Below are positions 1-6,777 of a DNA stretch of 25,241 bases, piece after piece. The stretch comes from 70-18 sp041691815. Its GTDB lineage: Bacteria > Pseudomonadota > Alphaproteobacteria > Acetobacterales > Acetobacteraceae. The DNA lies in contig JBEPTZ010000061.1 in assembly GCA_041691815.1 (NCBI GenBank), positions 1 through 25,241 of the forward strand, written 5' to 3'. The notes beneath the pieces were generated by a model, which had not been told where the DNA came from, did not search any database, and worked only from the letters and a program-made list of their open reading frames with translations. How positions within the stretch are numbered: the stretch's first letter is position 1; the number at the start of each line of letters is the position of its first letter. Both the position numbers and the translations under genes were made by a program.

Positions 1-192
1 GAGTCACACAACCACCCGAGCTACGTCGAGCCGTACCAGGGCGCGGCCACCGGCGACCAGGCCCGCACCATGAGCCCCGCCGAGGCCGCCCGCGCCGGCG
101 CCGACTGGCTGGTGGTCGGCCGCCCGATCACCGCCGCCGCCGACCCGGCCGCCGCCGCCGCCGCCATCGCCGCCGAGATCGCGGCCGCCTGA
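1..192 (+). CDS. pyrF: Orotidine 5'-phosphate decarboxylase, C-terminal end (partial)
   Basis: Only the last 63 codons are inside the window; the gene begins upstream. PyrF decarboxylates OMP to UMP, the last step of de novo pyrimidine synthesis, in the cytoplasm. The visible tail carries the conserved end of the TIM barrel: a QARTMSPAEAARAGADWLVV-type stretch followed by GRPIT, the phosphate-binding GRP(I/V)T motif of the family. An alanine-rich terminal helix then runs to TGA at 190-192. trpF starts 2 nt after the stop, so the two genes are almost certainly co-transcribed. The pyrF-trpF pairing is familiar in alphaproteobacteria. The upstream catalytic Lys/Asp residues cannot be checked. 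Confidence 0.88.
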   Translation, partial: ESHNHPSYVEPYQGAATGDQARTMSPAEAARAGADWLVVGRPITAAADPAAAAAAIAAEIAAA

Positions 193-194
193 GC

Positions 195-818
195 ATGACC
201 CGCGTCAAGATCTGCGGCCTCAACGACGCCGAGGGCTTCGACGCCGCGGTCCAGGCCGGCGCCGACTGGATCGGCCTGAACTTCTTCCCGCCCTCGCCGC
301 GCTACGTCACCCCCGCCCAGGCCGCCGCCCTGGCCGCCCGCGCCCCGCACGGCCCACCCCGCGTCGGCCTGTTCGTCGCCCCCACCGCGGCCGACATCCA
401 GGCGGTGCTCGACCACCTGCCGCTCGCCGCCCTGCAACTCTACACCGACGCCGCCACCGCCGCCGCCCTCGGCGCCCGCTTCGCGCTGCCGGTCTGGCTG
501 CCGGTCGGCGTCTCGGACCCCGCCGACCTGCCCGCCGACGCCCCCGGCCTCGCGGCACTGCTGATCGAGGCCAAGCCGCCGCCCGGCGCCACCCGCCCCG
601 GCGGCAACGCCACCGCGATCGACTGGACCCTGCTGGCCAACTGGACGGCCCCCGCCCCCTGGCTGCTGGCCGGCGGCCTCACCCCCGCCAACGTCGCCGC
701 CGCCATCCGCGCCACCGCCGCGCCCGCGGTCGACGTCTCCTCGGGCGTGGAACGCAGCAAAGGCCGAAAGGACCCGGGCCTGATCCGCGCCTTCATCGCC
801 GCGGCAAAAACCGCGTAA
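195..818 (+). CDS. trpF: Phosphoribosylanthranilate isomerase
   Basis: 207 aa, full length for a monofunctional TrpF. It converts N-(5'-phosphoribosyl)anthranilate to CdRP in tryptophan synthesis. The N-terminus VKICGL places the general-base cysteine at Cys7. FFPPSPRYV (30-38) is the characteristic strand-2 loop, and GG 160-161 plus DVSSGVE (180-186) form the phosphate-binding end of the barrel. Two positions are unusual. The segment LLIEAKPP puts Glu125 where TrpF normally has the general-acid Asp, and LQLYTD (80-85) replaces the usual QLHG. The ATG at 195 follows the pyrF stop by 2 nt, with no clear Shine-Dalgarno of its own, which suggests coupled translation. No trpB follows. Confidence 0.93.
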   Translation: MTRVKICGLNDAEGFDAAVQAGADWIGLNFFPPSPRYVTPAQAAALAARAPHGPPRVGLFVAPTAADIQAVLDHLPLAALQLYTDAATAAALGARFALPVWLPVGVSDPADLPADAPGLAALLIEAKPPPGATRPGGNATAIDWTLLANWTAPAPWLLAGGLTPANVAAAIRATAAPAVDVSSGVERSKGRKDPGLIRAFIAAAKTA

Positions 819-951
819 GTCCTAAGTCGGCGGCTCGAAAGCAGCGACCGGACCGCCCGCGCCTGCATTGCCCGAGATCGGCGGGATGCTCTGCTGCAAT
901 ACTTTGATTCTTTGCTTCCCGCCGGAAAAATGCCCTCCTGCCAGCATCTCC

Positions 952-969
952 GGCCGCCACGCGGCGGCC
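952..969 (+). other. Short GC-rich inverted repeat in the trpF to binding-protein gap
   Basis: The 188-nt gap between trpF and the next gene contains one clear inverted repeat: GGCCGCC (952-958), a 4-nt loop, then GGCGGCC (963-969). There is no T-tract after it, so it is not a classical intrinsic terminator. It lies 37 nt before the ATG at 1007 and could equally be a weak terminator or a leader structure. I see no convincing promoter in the rest of the gap. Confidence 0.3.
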
Positions 970-1006
970 AAGGCACGGCGATATGCTGCAACCAGGGGCA
1001 CCCACC

Positions 1007-2584
1007 ATGAAACGACGCACCGTCCTAAAGACCTCGCTGCTTGGCCTGGCCGCGCTGGCCGCCCCCTCGGTGGTCCGTGCCGAAGCCGAGCGCGTCCTGC
1101 GCTTCGTGCCGCACGCCGACCCCTCCTCGCTCGACCCGGTCTGGACCACGGCGGACATCACCCGCAACGTCTCGCTGGCGGTGTTCGACACGCTGTACGG
1201 CGTCGACAAGGACAGTCGCCCGCACCCGCAGATGCTGGCCGGCGCGGTCACCTCGGCCGACGGCAAGACCTGGGAACTCACGCTCCGCCCCGGCCTGAAA
1301 TTCCACGACGGCACCCCGGTGCTCGCCCGCGACGCGGTGGCCTCGGTGGCCCGCTCCAACAAGCGCAATCCGCTCGGCCAGGCGCTGGCCGCCCGCATGG
1401 ACGAGATGGTCGCCGAATCCGACAGCAAGATCCGCATCCGCCTGAAACGCCCGTTCGGCCTGCTGCCCGACGCGCTGGCGCAATACAGCACCGCCGTCAT
1501 GCCCGAGCGCATCGCCAAAACCGACGCCAACACCCAGATGCCCGAAGTGGTCGGCAGCGGCCCGTTCCGCTTCAAGACCGATGAGCGCATCCCCGGCGCC
1601 CGCGTGGTGTTCGAGCGCTTCGCCGACTACACGCCGCGCAGCGACGGCCCGCGCAGCTTCACCGCCGGCCCGAAGGACGTGCATTTCGACCGCGTGGTCT
1701 GGACCATCATGCCCGACCCCGCCACCACCATGGCCGCGCTGAAGAACAACGAGATCGACTGGTGGGAAAACCCCAGCCTCGACCTCATCCCCTCGCTGCA
1801 GAAAGACAAGCGCCTGACGCTGGAGAACAAGGACCCGGCCGGCTCCATCGGCTGCCTGCGCTTCAACCACCTGATGCCGCCGTTCAACAACATCAAGCTG
1901 CGCCAGGCGGTGCAGATGGCGATCAGCCAGCACGACGTGATGGAGGCGGTGGCCGGCGCGGTGCCCGAGGCGATCCGCGTGCCGGCCGGCATCTTCATCC
2001 CCGGCTCCGGCCTGGCCAGCAGCGAAGGCTTCGAGATGGTGAAAGGCTGGGGCAACATCGAAGCCGCCAAAAAGGCGGTCAAGGAATCCGGCTATAACGG
2101 CGAGCGCATCGTCGTCCTCTCGCCCACCACCATCCCCACCATCTGGGCCGAGGCGCAGGTCGGCAACGACGTGCTGAAGCGCATCGGCCTGAACATCGAC
2201 ATCCAGGCGCTTGAATGGGGCACCGTGGTGCAGCGCCGCGCCAGCCGCGAGTCGCTGGAAAAAGGCGGCTGGAACATCTTTTACACCAACCTCGGCGGCG
2301 CCGGGAACCTGTCGCCGGCCTCGATGTCGGCGGCGCGCGGCAACGGCGAGAAGGCCTGGTTCGGCTGGCCGACCATGCCGGAAATCGAGCAACTGCGCGA
2401 CGCCTGGTTCGAGGCGCCGGACTTCGCCGCCCAGCAGCAGCTGGTGGCCAAGATGCAGGCGGTGGCCTGGCAGCAAGTACCCTACGTCAACCTCGGCGGC
2501 TTCGTCGGCATGATCGGCTATTTCAACTACCTCAAGGACATCCGCGACGGCTTCCCGCAATTCTACGGCGTGCGCCGGGTCTAG
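1007..2584 (+). CDS. ABC transporter substrate-binding protein, family 5 (dipeptide/oligopeptide type), orphan
   Basis: 525 aa, the usual length for the SBP_bac_5 family (DppA/OppA-like), which binds peptides or other small solutes in the periplasm. The N-terminus MKRRTVLK, a hydrophobic stretch and cleavage near VVRA/EA (about residue 25) look like a twin-arginine signal peptide. Family landmarks are a SSLDPVWTT stretch near the mature N-terminus, then NVSLAVFDTLYG, LRPGLKFHDGTPV and GSGPFRF. I chose the ATG at 1007 rather than the in-frame ATG at 983 because it starts directly with the signal peptide and has AGGGGC about 8 nt upstream. No permease or ATPase adjoins it, so it either serves a transporter encoded elsewhere or acts as a stand-alone receptor. 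The substrate cannot be told from sequence. Confidence 0.9.
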   Translation: MKRRTVLKTSLLGLAALAAPSVVRAEAERVLRFVPHADPSSLDPVWTTADITRNVSLAVFDTLYGVDKDSRPHPQMLAGAVTSADGKTWELTLRPGLKFHDGTPVLARDAVASVARSNKRNPLGQALAARMDEMVAESDSKIRIRLKRPFGLLPDALAQYSTAVMPERIAKTDANTQMPEVVGSGPFRFKTDERIPGARVVFERFADYTPRSDGPRSFTAGPKDVHFDRVVWTIMPDPATTMAALKNNEIDWWENPSLDLIPSLQKDKRLTLENKDPAGSIGCLRFNHLMPPFNNIKLRQAVQMAISQHDVMEAVAGAVPEAIRVPAGIFIPGSGLASSEGFEMVKGWGNIEAAKKAVKESGYNGERIVVLSPTTIPTIWAEAQVGNDVLKRIGLNIDIQALEWGTVVQRRASRESLEKGGWNIFYTNLGGAGNLSPASMSAARGNGEKAWFGWPTMPEIEQLRDAWFEAPDFAAQQQLVAKMQAVAWQQVPYVNLGGFVGMIGYFNYLKDIRDGFPQFYGVRRV

Positions 2585-2628
2585 CCAGCGAACGCCGCCC
2601 GGCCATGCCACCTCCGCCGAGGACAGCA

Positions 2629-2674
2629 GGCCCCGGTTCGGGTTAGGGTAATGCCTCCAACCCGAACCGGGGCC
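2629..2674 (+). promoter_or_regulatory. Perfect 16-bp stem ending 2 nt before a start codon
   Basis: GGCCCCGGTTCGGGTT (2629-2644) pairs perfectly with AACCCGAACCGGGGCC (2659-2674) around a 14-nt loop. The ATG of the DMT transporter is at 2677, and the reading frame has no earlier ATG, GTG or TTG after the stop at 2644. The only purine-rich candidate for a ribosome binding site (ACCGGGGCC) is therefore inside the right arm. The structure could terminate the upstream transcript, although no T-tract follows, or it could control access to the DMT start. Confidence 0.6.
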
Positions 2675-2676
2675 GC

Positions 2677-3573
2677 ATGGCGCTCTCCACCTCCACGCGG
2701 CAGCGCTTGCTGTTCGCCATTCTCTGCCTGGTCTGGGGCACCACCTTCCTGGCGTTGAAGGCCGGCGTTACCGTGGTGCCGCCCGGCATCTTCTCCGGCC
2801 TGCGCTGGACGCTGGCCGGCGCCGTGCTGCTCGGCTTCCGCGCCGCCCGCGGCCAGCCGGTGCTGGTCGCGCCGCAGGTCGCCAGGCGCGTGCTCTGGGT
2901 GGCGGTGATCATGATCAGCCTCAACGCGGTGATCATGCTCTACGGGCTGCGCTACACCTCGAGCGGCCTCGGTGCGGTGGTGTCATCCGCGTTCGCCCCC
3001 ATCACGCTGCTCGGCTTCGCGGTGGCGCTCGGGCAGGAGCGCTTCATCCGCCGCCACCTCTACGCGCTCGCGGTCGGCATCAGCGGCATCCTGCTGCTGT
3101 TCGGCCCGCAGGCGCTGCGCGGCAACCTGCGACTGTCCGAACTGCTTGGCGCCGGCGGCATCCTGGTCGGCACCATCTGCTACAGCTACGCCTCGGTGCT
3201 GTCGCGCCCGATCATGCGCACCGTGCCGCCGGTCCACATGGCCGGGCTGACCAACCTGATGGGCGGCGTGGTGCTGATCGTCGGCTCGCTGGCCTTCGAG
3301 CCCGGCGCCTGGCACGCCATGCGGCTGGACTGGGGCGCTGAGGCCTGGGCCGGCTTCCTGTTCCTGCTGCTGGCCGGCTCGCTCGGCGCCACCATCATCT
3401 ACTTCTTCCTGGTGCGTGACTGGGGCGCCAGCCGCACCGGCACCTACGCCTTCATCTCGCCGATCGTCGCCGTGCTGCTCGGCATGGCGGTGTTCGGCGA
3501 AACCGTCCACGCCACCGACGCCGCCGGCATGGCCCTGATGCTGCTGGCCGCCGGCATCGTGCTGCGCAAATAA
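2677..3573 (+). CDS. EamA/DMT-family transporter
   Basis: 298 aa inner-membrane protein with about ten hydrophobic segments arranged as two EamA repeats. The first repeat starts with LCLVWGTTFLALKAG (about 17-31), the typical first helix of RhaT/RarD/YdcZ-type drug/metabolite exporters. The second repeat begins around residue 155 and ends with ISPIVAVLLGMAVFGE, the conserved last-helix motif. The family exports amino acids, metabolites or drugs; the substrate is not predictable here. The start is forced to ATG 2677 by an upstream in-frame stop. The gene converges on the sulfotransferase gene, with only 12 nt between the two stops. Confidence 0.9.
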   Translation: MALSTSTRQRLLFAILCLVWGTTFLALKAGVTVVPPGIFSGLRWTLAGAVLLGFRAARGQPVLVAPQVARRVLWVAVIMISLNAVIMLYGLRYTSSGLGAVVSSAFAPITLLGFAVALGQERFIRRHLYALAVGISGILLLFGPQALRGNLRLSELLGAGGILVGTICYSYASVLSRPIMRTVPPVHMAGLTNLMGGVVLIVGSLAFEPGAWHAMRLDWGAEAWAGFLFLLLAGSLGATIIYFFLVRDWGASRTGTYAFISPIVAVLLGMAVFGETVHATDAAGMALMLLAAGIVLRK

Positions 3574-3585
3574 CCCCTGCCGGGG

Positions 3586-4215
3586 CTACACCTTGCCTTT
3601 GGACTTCGCGCGGAAATCCTCCGTGGTATTGGTGCGCGGATACGCCGTCGCCGGCACCGCCACGCCAAGAAACCGGCACAATTTCTCCCACCCATCGCCC
3701 GGCTCCAGCACCAGCAGCCGCTCCGGCGCAATCGCCGCCCGCACCGCCGCCTCGCGGGCATGAAACGCCGCCAGCGCCACCGCCTTGTCATCCGGCCGGC
3801 CGCCGAACACATCCTCGGTGATGATCGCGCTGGTCATCTCCCGCATCCGCGCCTGCACCGGGTTGCTGGTCGGCGCGCGGATCGTCAGGCTCTCGGCAAT
3901 GGTCTTGGCGAAACTGCCCCACCACTGCTCCGCCGGCCGGGTGGTATGGATCACCTTGGCCGCCGGAAACGCCTCGGCCAACTCGCGCCAGTAGTTGCAC
4001 GAAGGCCAGTCAAGCGTCGCACCGAACCCCGCGAACATCTGGTCCCAGTCCACCGGCCGACGCGCCGCAATGTCGCACCAGAACCCCACCTGGGCCGGCG
4101 ACGGAAACACCTCGGTCATGTGATGACACGGCCCGAAACCAAGCTGCTCCAACGCGAACTTCAACGATAACGTGCCCGTACGGCCAAAGCCGGAGCCAAT
4201 GACCGATAGCGGCAC
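3586..4215 (-). CDS. Sulfotransferase family protein (Sulfotransfer_4-like)
   Basis: 209 aa. LSVIGSGFGRTGTLSLK at the N-terminus is the phosphate-binding loop for the 5'-phosphosulfate of PAPS, and VIHTTRPAEQWWGSF corresponds to the 3'-phosphate-binding segment. The sequence CHHMTEV after the first motif is typical of the Sulfotransfer_4-like group found widely in proteobacteria and fungi. The physiological acceptor is unknown. I start it at GTG 4215 because AGAGGGA lies 7 nt upstream on the minus strand. Extending to an upstream start would add 18 codons (FFKKEAFAY...), and the first of these are only a translation of the neighbouring repeat element. A repeat copy lies 29 nt upstream of the start. 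Confidence 0.85.
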   Translation of the reverse strand: MPLSVIGSGFGRTGTLSLKFALEQLGFGPCHHMTEVFPSPAQVGFWCDIAARRPVDWDQMFAGFGATLDWPSCNYWRELAEAFPAAKVIHTTRPAEQWWGSFAKTIAESLTIRAPTSNPVQARMREMTSAIITEDVFGGRPDDKAVALAAFHAREAAVRAAIAPERLLVLEPGDGWEKLCRFLGVAVPATAYPRTNTTEDFRAKSKGKV

Positions 4216-4244
4216 GTGAATATCCCTCTGAAAGTAAGCGAAGG

Positions 4245-4368
4245 CTTCTTTTTTGAAAAAAAGAAGCAAAAAACTTTTTTATCCGCCTTGCAACATTGGA
4301 GTGGCGGAGAATCCGTACACTCCACTGGATGAAAAGTTTTTTTGCTTCTTTTTGTTCACAAAAAGAAG
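4245..4368 (+). repeat. Structured intergenic repeat, copy 1 (forward)
   Basis: AT-rich 124-bp element inside GC-rich DNA. The left hairpin spans 4245-4266: a 10-bp arm, CTTCTTTTTT with AAAAAAGAAG, around GA. Next comes an outer stem, CAAAAAACTTTT..ATCC pairing with GGAT.AAAAGTTTTTTTG. The central stem is TGGAGTG (4297-4303) with CACTCCA (4318-4324). The right hairpin (4345-4368) is an 11-bp arm CTTCTTTTTGT/ACAAAAAGAAG around TC. An alternative helix CCGCC (4283-4287) with GGCGG (4303-4307) would compete with the central stem. It fills the gap between the aldolase stop (11 nt away) and the sulfotransferase start (29 nt away). It carries no plausible gene. Confidence 0.9.
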
Positions 4369-4379
4369 ACCTTCCTTAC

Positions 4380-5300
4380 CTAAGCTGCCTTCGCCAATTT
4401 CAATCCGCTGGCATCAAACGCATCGAACAATTTCTGCGCCGCGCCCGCGTCCAACCGCAAATGCGGCGGGCGGATATTGGTCCAGCCGGTGTCGCCGGTG
4501 TTGCGGGCCACCAGTGCCTTCAGGCCGGGGATCAGCGGCGCCGAGGTCACCGCCTTGCGGATCATGCTGAGCTGCACCTGCGCCTCGGCGCCCTTGGCGT
4601 TGTTCCAGTTGGCATACACCACAGCGCTGGCGGCGCAGCCGACATTGGCCGCAGCCGTGATGCAGCCGGCGCCGCCGGCGTTGAGCAGCGTGTGCAACGC
4701 GCCGTCATCGCCGCAATACACCTCGAATCCGTCGGCCGCGAAGGCGTCGACATAGCTCTTGGTGTTGACGTAATCGCCGCTGCTGTCCTTCAGCCCTTTC
4801 ACCTTGCCCGGATAGGCTTTCAGCAGGCGGGCGATCAGCGGCACGGTGAACGGGATCGCCGATTGCGCCGGGAAATGGTACAGGTAGATCTTGATATCGC
4901 CGCCAACCCGCTGGATCACCTCGGAGAAATAGGCGAACAGCCCGTCCTCGCTGGGGTTCTTGTAGTAGAACGGCGGCAGCAGCAGTGCGGCGCGGCAGCC
5001 TTGCGCCTCGGCATGGCGGGTCAGCTTCACGGTGTCGGTAATCGCCGTGGTGCCGGTGCCCGGCATCATCCGCGCCGCCGGAATGCCGGCCGCCACCATG
5101 CCCTCAAGGAACGCGGTCCGCTCGTCGATGCCCAGCGAATTCGCCTCGCTGGTGGTGCCCAGCACCGCCAGGCCGTTGCAGCCATTGGCCAGCAGCCACT
5201 TGGCATGCCCGGCGCTGCGCTGCAGGTCGACCGACAGATCGTCCTTCATTGCGGTCAGCGCTGCGGCGTTGACGCCGCCAAACAAGGCGTTCTGCAACAT
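4380..5300 (-). CDS. Dihydrodipicolinate synthase / N-acetylneuraminate lyase family aldolase
   Basis: 306 aa class I aldolase of the DapA/NAL superfamily, a TIM barrel using Schiff-base chemistry on pyruvate-like keto acids. The catalytic lysine is Lys171 in VKGLKDSSGD, and the proton-shuttling tyrosine is Tyr141 in IYLYHFP (canonical Y-N-x-P). The substrate-carboxylate loop reads GTTSEAN (48-54) instead of the GTTGE of true DapA. I therefore call the family and not lysine biosynthesis; a keto-sugar-acid or hydroxy-keto-acid lyase is as likely. ATG 5300 has AAGGA about 10 nt upstream. The gene lies 15 nt downstream of the UPF0260 gene and is probably co-transcribed with it. A repeat copy begins 11 nt after its stop. 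Confidence 0.88.
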   Translation of the reverse strand: MLQNALFGGVNAAALTAMKDDLSVDLQRSAGHAKWLLANGCNGLAVLGTTSEANSLGIDERTAFLEGMVAAGIPAARMMPGTGTTAITDTVKLTRHAEAQGCRAALLLPPFYYKNPSEDGLFAYFSEVIQRVGGDIKIYLYHFPAQSAIPFTVPLIARLLKAYPGKVKGLKDSSGDYVNTKSYVDAFAADGFEVYCGDDGALHTLLNAGGAGCITAAANVGCAASAVVYANWNNAKGAEAQVQLSMIRKAVTSAPLIPGLKALVARNTGDTGWTNIRPPHLRLDAGAAQKLFDAFDASGLKLAKAA

Positions 5301-5315
5301 TTCAGGAATTCCTTC

Positions 5316-5807
5316 TCACACTTTCGGGGCGGCTTTGGCCGCCCGGCGGCGCGGCAGTTTGCCGGGCCATTCGACGATATGGTGCTCCAGCGGCCCGGCC
5401 TGCCGCTCACTCACCGCCCGGCCGCGCACCGAGATGCCGGCGCTGTGCACCGTCTCGGGGTCGCCGGACACCAGCGGATGCCACCACAGCAGATCATGCC
5501 CTTCGGCCAGCCGGCGATAGGCGCAACTCGGCGGCAGCCAGTTGATCTCCGCCAGCGTCGCCGGCGTCAGGCTGACGCAGTCCGGCACATGGCGGCGGCG
5601 GGTTTCATAATGGGTGCAGCGGCACGCATGCAGGTCGAGCAGCCGGCAGGCGACATTGGTATGCGCCAGCCGCCCGGCCTCGGTGCCGTCCTCGAACACC
5701 AGCTTGTGCAGGCAGCAACGGCCACAGCCGTCGCACAACGACTCCCACTCCGCCTTGGACATCTCGTCCAGGCGCTTGGTCTTCCAGAACGGTTCACTGG
5801 CCTGCAT
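5316..5807 (-). CDS. UPF0260 / YcgN-type zinc- or iron-binding cysteine-cluster protein
   Basis: 163 aa, matching the usual length of the YcgN/UPF0260 family (broader YkgJ-like cysteine-cluster group). The start FWKTKRLDEMSKAEWESLCD is nearly diagnostic. Eight cysteines are arranged as C25-x2-C28-x2-C31-C32, then C54, C62, C64 and C77. They are followed by CAYRRLAEG and the strongly conserved WWHPLVSGDPETVHSAGISV. The family is thought to bind a metal, and its cellular role is not established. ATG 5807 has only a weak ribosome binding site. The gene precedes the aldolase gene on the same strand with a 15-nt gap, and a repeat copy lies 51 nt upstream. Confidence 0.92.
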   Translation of the reverse strand: MQASEPFWKTKRLDEMSKAEWESLCDGCGRCCLHKLVFEDGTEAGRLAHTNVACRLLDLHACRCTHYETRRRHVPDCVSLTPATLAEINWLPPSCAYRRLAEGHDLLWWHPLVSGDPETVHSAGISVRGRAVSERQAGPLEHHIVEWPGKLPRRRAAKAAPKV

Positions 5808-5858
5808 CGCTACAGATTACCCGCAAGCGCGCGGTGCGGCTATCCCCGGCAGGAAGGC

Positions 5859-5979
5859 CTTCTTTTTGTGAACAACAAGAAGCAAAAAAACTTTTCATCC
5901 ATTGGAGTGTACGGAATCTCCGCCACTCCACGGTTGCAAGGCGGATGAAGTTTTTTGCTTCTTTTTTTCAAAAAAGAAG
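5859..5979 (-). repeat. Structured intergenic repeat, copy 2 (inverted)
   Basis: The same element as copy 1 on the opposite strand, 121 bp. The end equivalent to the left hairpin of copy 1 lies at 5958-5979 and is identical to it when reverse-complemented. The other end hairpin (5859-5882) has one mismatched pair. The central TGGAGTG/CACTCCA stem is intact. The element lies 8 nt beyond the stop of the SYLF gene and 51 nt before the UPF0260 start, both genes being on the minus strand. It is the only copy in this orientation. Confidence 0.9.
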
Positions 5980-5987
5980 TGCTTGCC

Positions 5988-6665
5988 TTACCTGCCGCCA
6001 CCAAACCGCGCCAGCATCTCGCGCAGTGGCTCGGCGCCGGGGTTGCGGCCCTGGCCGGCCAGCACGATCTGTTGCGGGCTCAGCGGCTGACCGTAATAGG
6101 CGGCGTTCCAGTCGCTGCGTTGCGAGATGATGCTGCCGTCCAGCGAGATGCCGGCGTACAGTCCGCGTGCCTTGGCGAACGCCACGATATCGGCCCGCAG
6201 CGCTGCCGTGGTGGCGCCGGCTATCCCGGCGCCGATCGTCGCCACCGCCACGCCGGCGTCGGCGCCGAACTTGAACTGGCTGTCCATCAACGCCTTGAGG
6301 CCTTTCTCGGTGCGGATGATGAAGATGATCTGGCTGTCCTGCACGCCGATCTGGAAGCCGACGCTGCCGCTGGCCAGACCGTAGAACGCCGGCGACGTCC
6401 AGCCGCCCTGTCCACGCCCTACCAGCACGCAACTGCCGCCCTGGCCGCCGACGATGAATCCGGCCTTGAACACTCGCGGGCACAGCATCACCCCCATGGC
6501 GTTGCGCAGCAGGTTGCGGGCGTCCGGGTTGGATTGGTCGGAGAGCATTTCCTGCACCGAGAGCGTGGCGCGGTCGACCAGCGATTGCTGCTCGGTCTGC
6601 GCCTGGGCGGCGACCGGCAGCAGCAGGGCGAATGCGGTGAGCAGCAGAGGGAACAGGCGTCGCAT
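5988..6665 (-). CDS. SYLF-domain (Ysc84/DUF500) lipid-binding protein, exported
   Basis: 225 aa. The N-terminus MRRLFPLLLTAFALLLPVAA with likely cleavage at AQA/QT is a Sec signal peptide, so the protein is periplasmic or secreted. The mature part is a SYLF domain: an N-terminal helical segment ending NAMGVMLCPRVFKAGFIVGG, then GGSCVLVGR, WTSPAFYGLASGSVGFQIG and later IGAGIAGATTAALRADIVAF. These are the repeated glycine-rich strands known from Ysc84-type phosphoinositide-binding proteins. The bacterial role is poorly defined. I start at ATG 6665, 10 codons inside the longest frame, because GGGAGA lies about 6 nt upstream and it begins the signal peptide directly. Confidence 0.9.
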   Translation of the reverse strand: MRRLFPLLLTAFALLLPVAAQAQTEQQSLVDRATLSVQEMLSDQSNPDARNLLRNAMGVMLCPRVFKAGFIVGGQGGSCVLVGRGQGGWTSPAFYGLASGSVGFQIGVQDSQIIFIIRTEKGLKALMDSQFKFGADAGVAVATIGAGIAGATTAALRADIVAFAKARGLYAGISLDGSIISQRSDWNAAYYGQPLSPQQIVLAGQGRNPGAEPLREMLARFGGGR

Positions 6666-6748
6666 GCGGCATCTCCCGTTATGTGGTGGCCCCATAGGGC
6701 GCGGCGTTCACCGGAAATAAGCGCCGCACTCTGTGGCAACAAGATGTT

Positions 6749-6764
6749 ATCAAGCAGGCTTGAT
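6749..6764. promoter_or_regulatory. Palindrome upstream of the SYLF gene (possible operator)
   Basis: ATCAAGC (6749-6755) and GCTTGAT (6758-6764) form a perfect 7-bp inverted repeat with a 2-nt centre. It lies in the 112-nt gap between the SYLF start (6665) and the phosphatase stop (6778). The short centre suits a dimeric regulator site better than an RNA hairpin. No matching second site was found nearby, so the function is a guess. Confidence 0.3.
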
Positions 6765-6777
6765 CCGGTTTGATAGC

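Noticed and set aside
868..1584. A plus-strand frame overlapping the start of the orphan binding protein
   Set aside because: It is low-complexity, rich in R/P/H, and conflicts with a clear signal peptide and family motifs in the 1007-2584 frame.
4219..4269. N-terminal extension MLLFFKKEAFAYF on the sulfotransferase, and similar extensions on the exporter ATPase and SDR genes
   Set aside because: The F/K-rich parts are translations of the repeat element. Each gene has a better start with a ribosome binding site outside the repeat (4215, 8979, 24444).
4296..5948. A 550-codon plus-strand open frame opposite the aldolase and UPF0260 genes
   Set aside because: It has no recognisable domain, is extremely rich in R, H, Q and G, and starts and ends inside two repeat copies. 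It is a shadow of the real minus-strand genes in GC-rich DNA.
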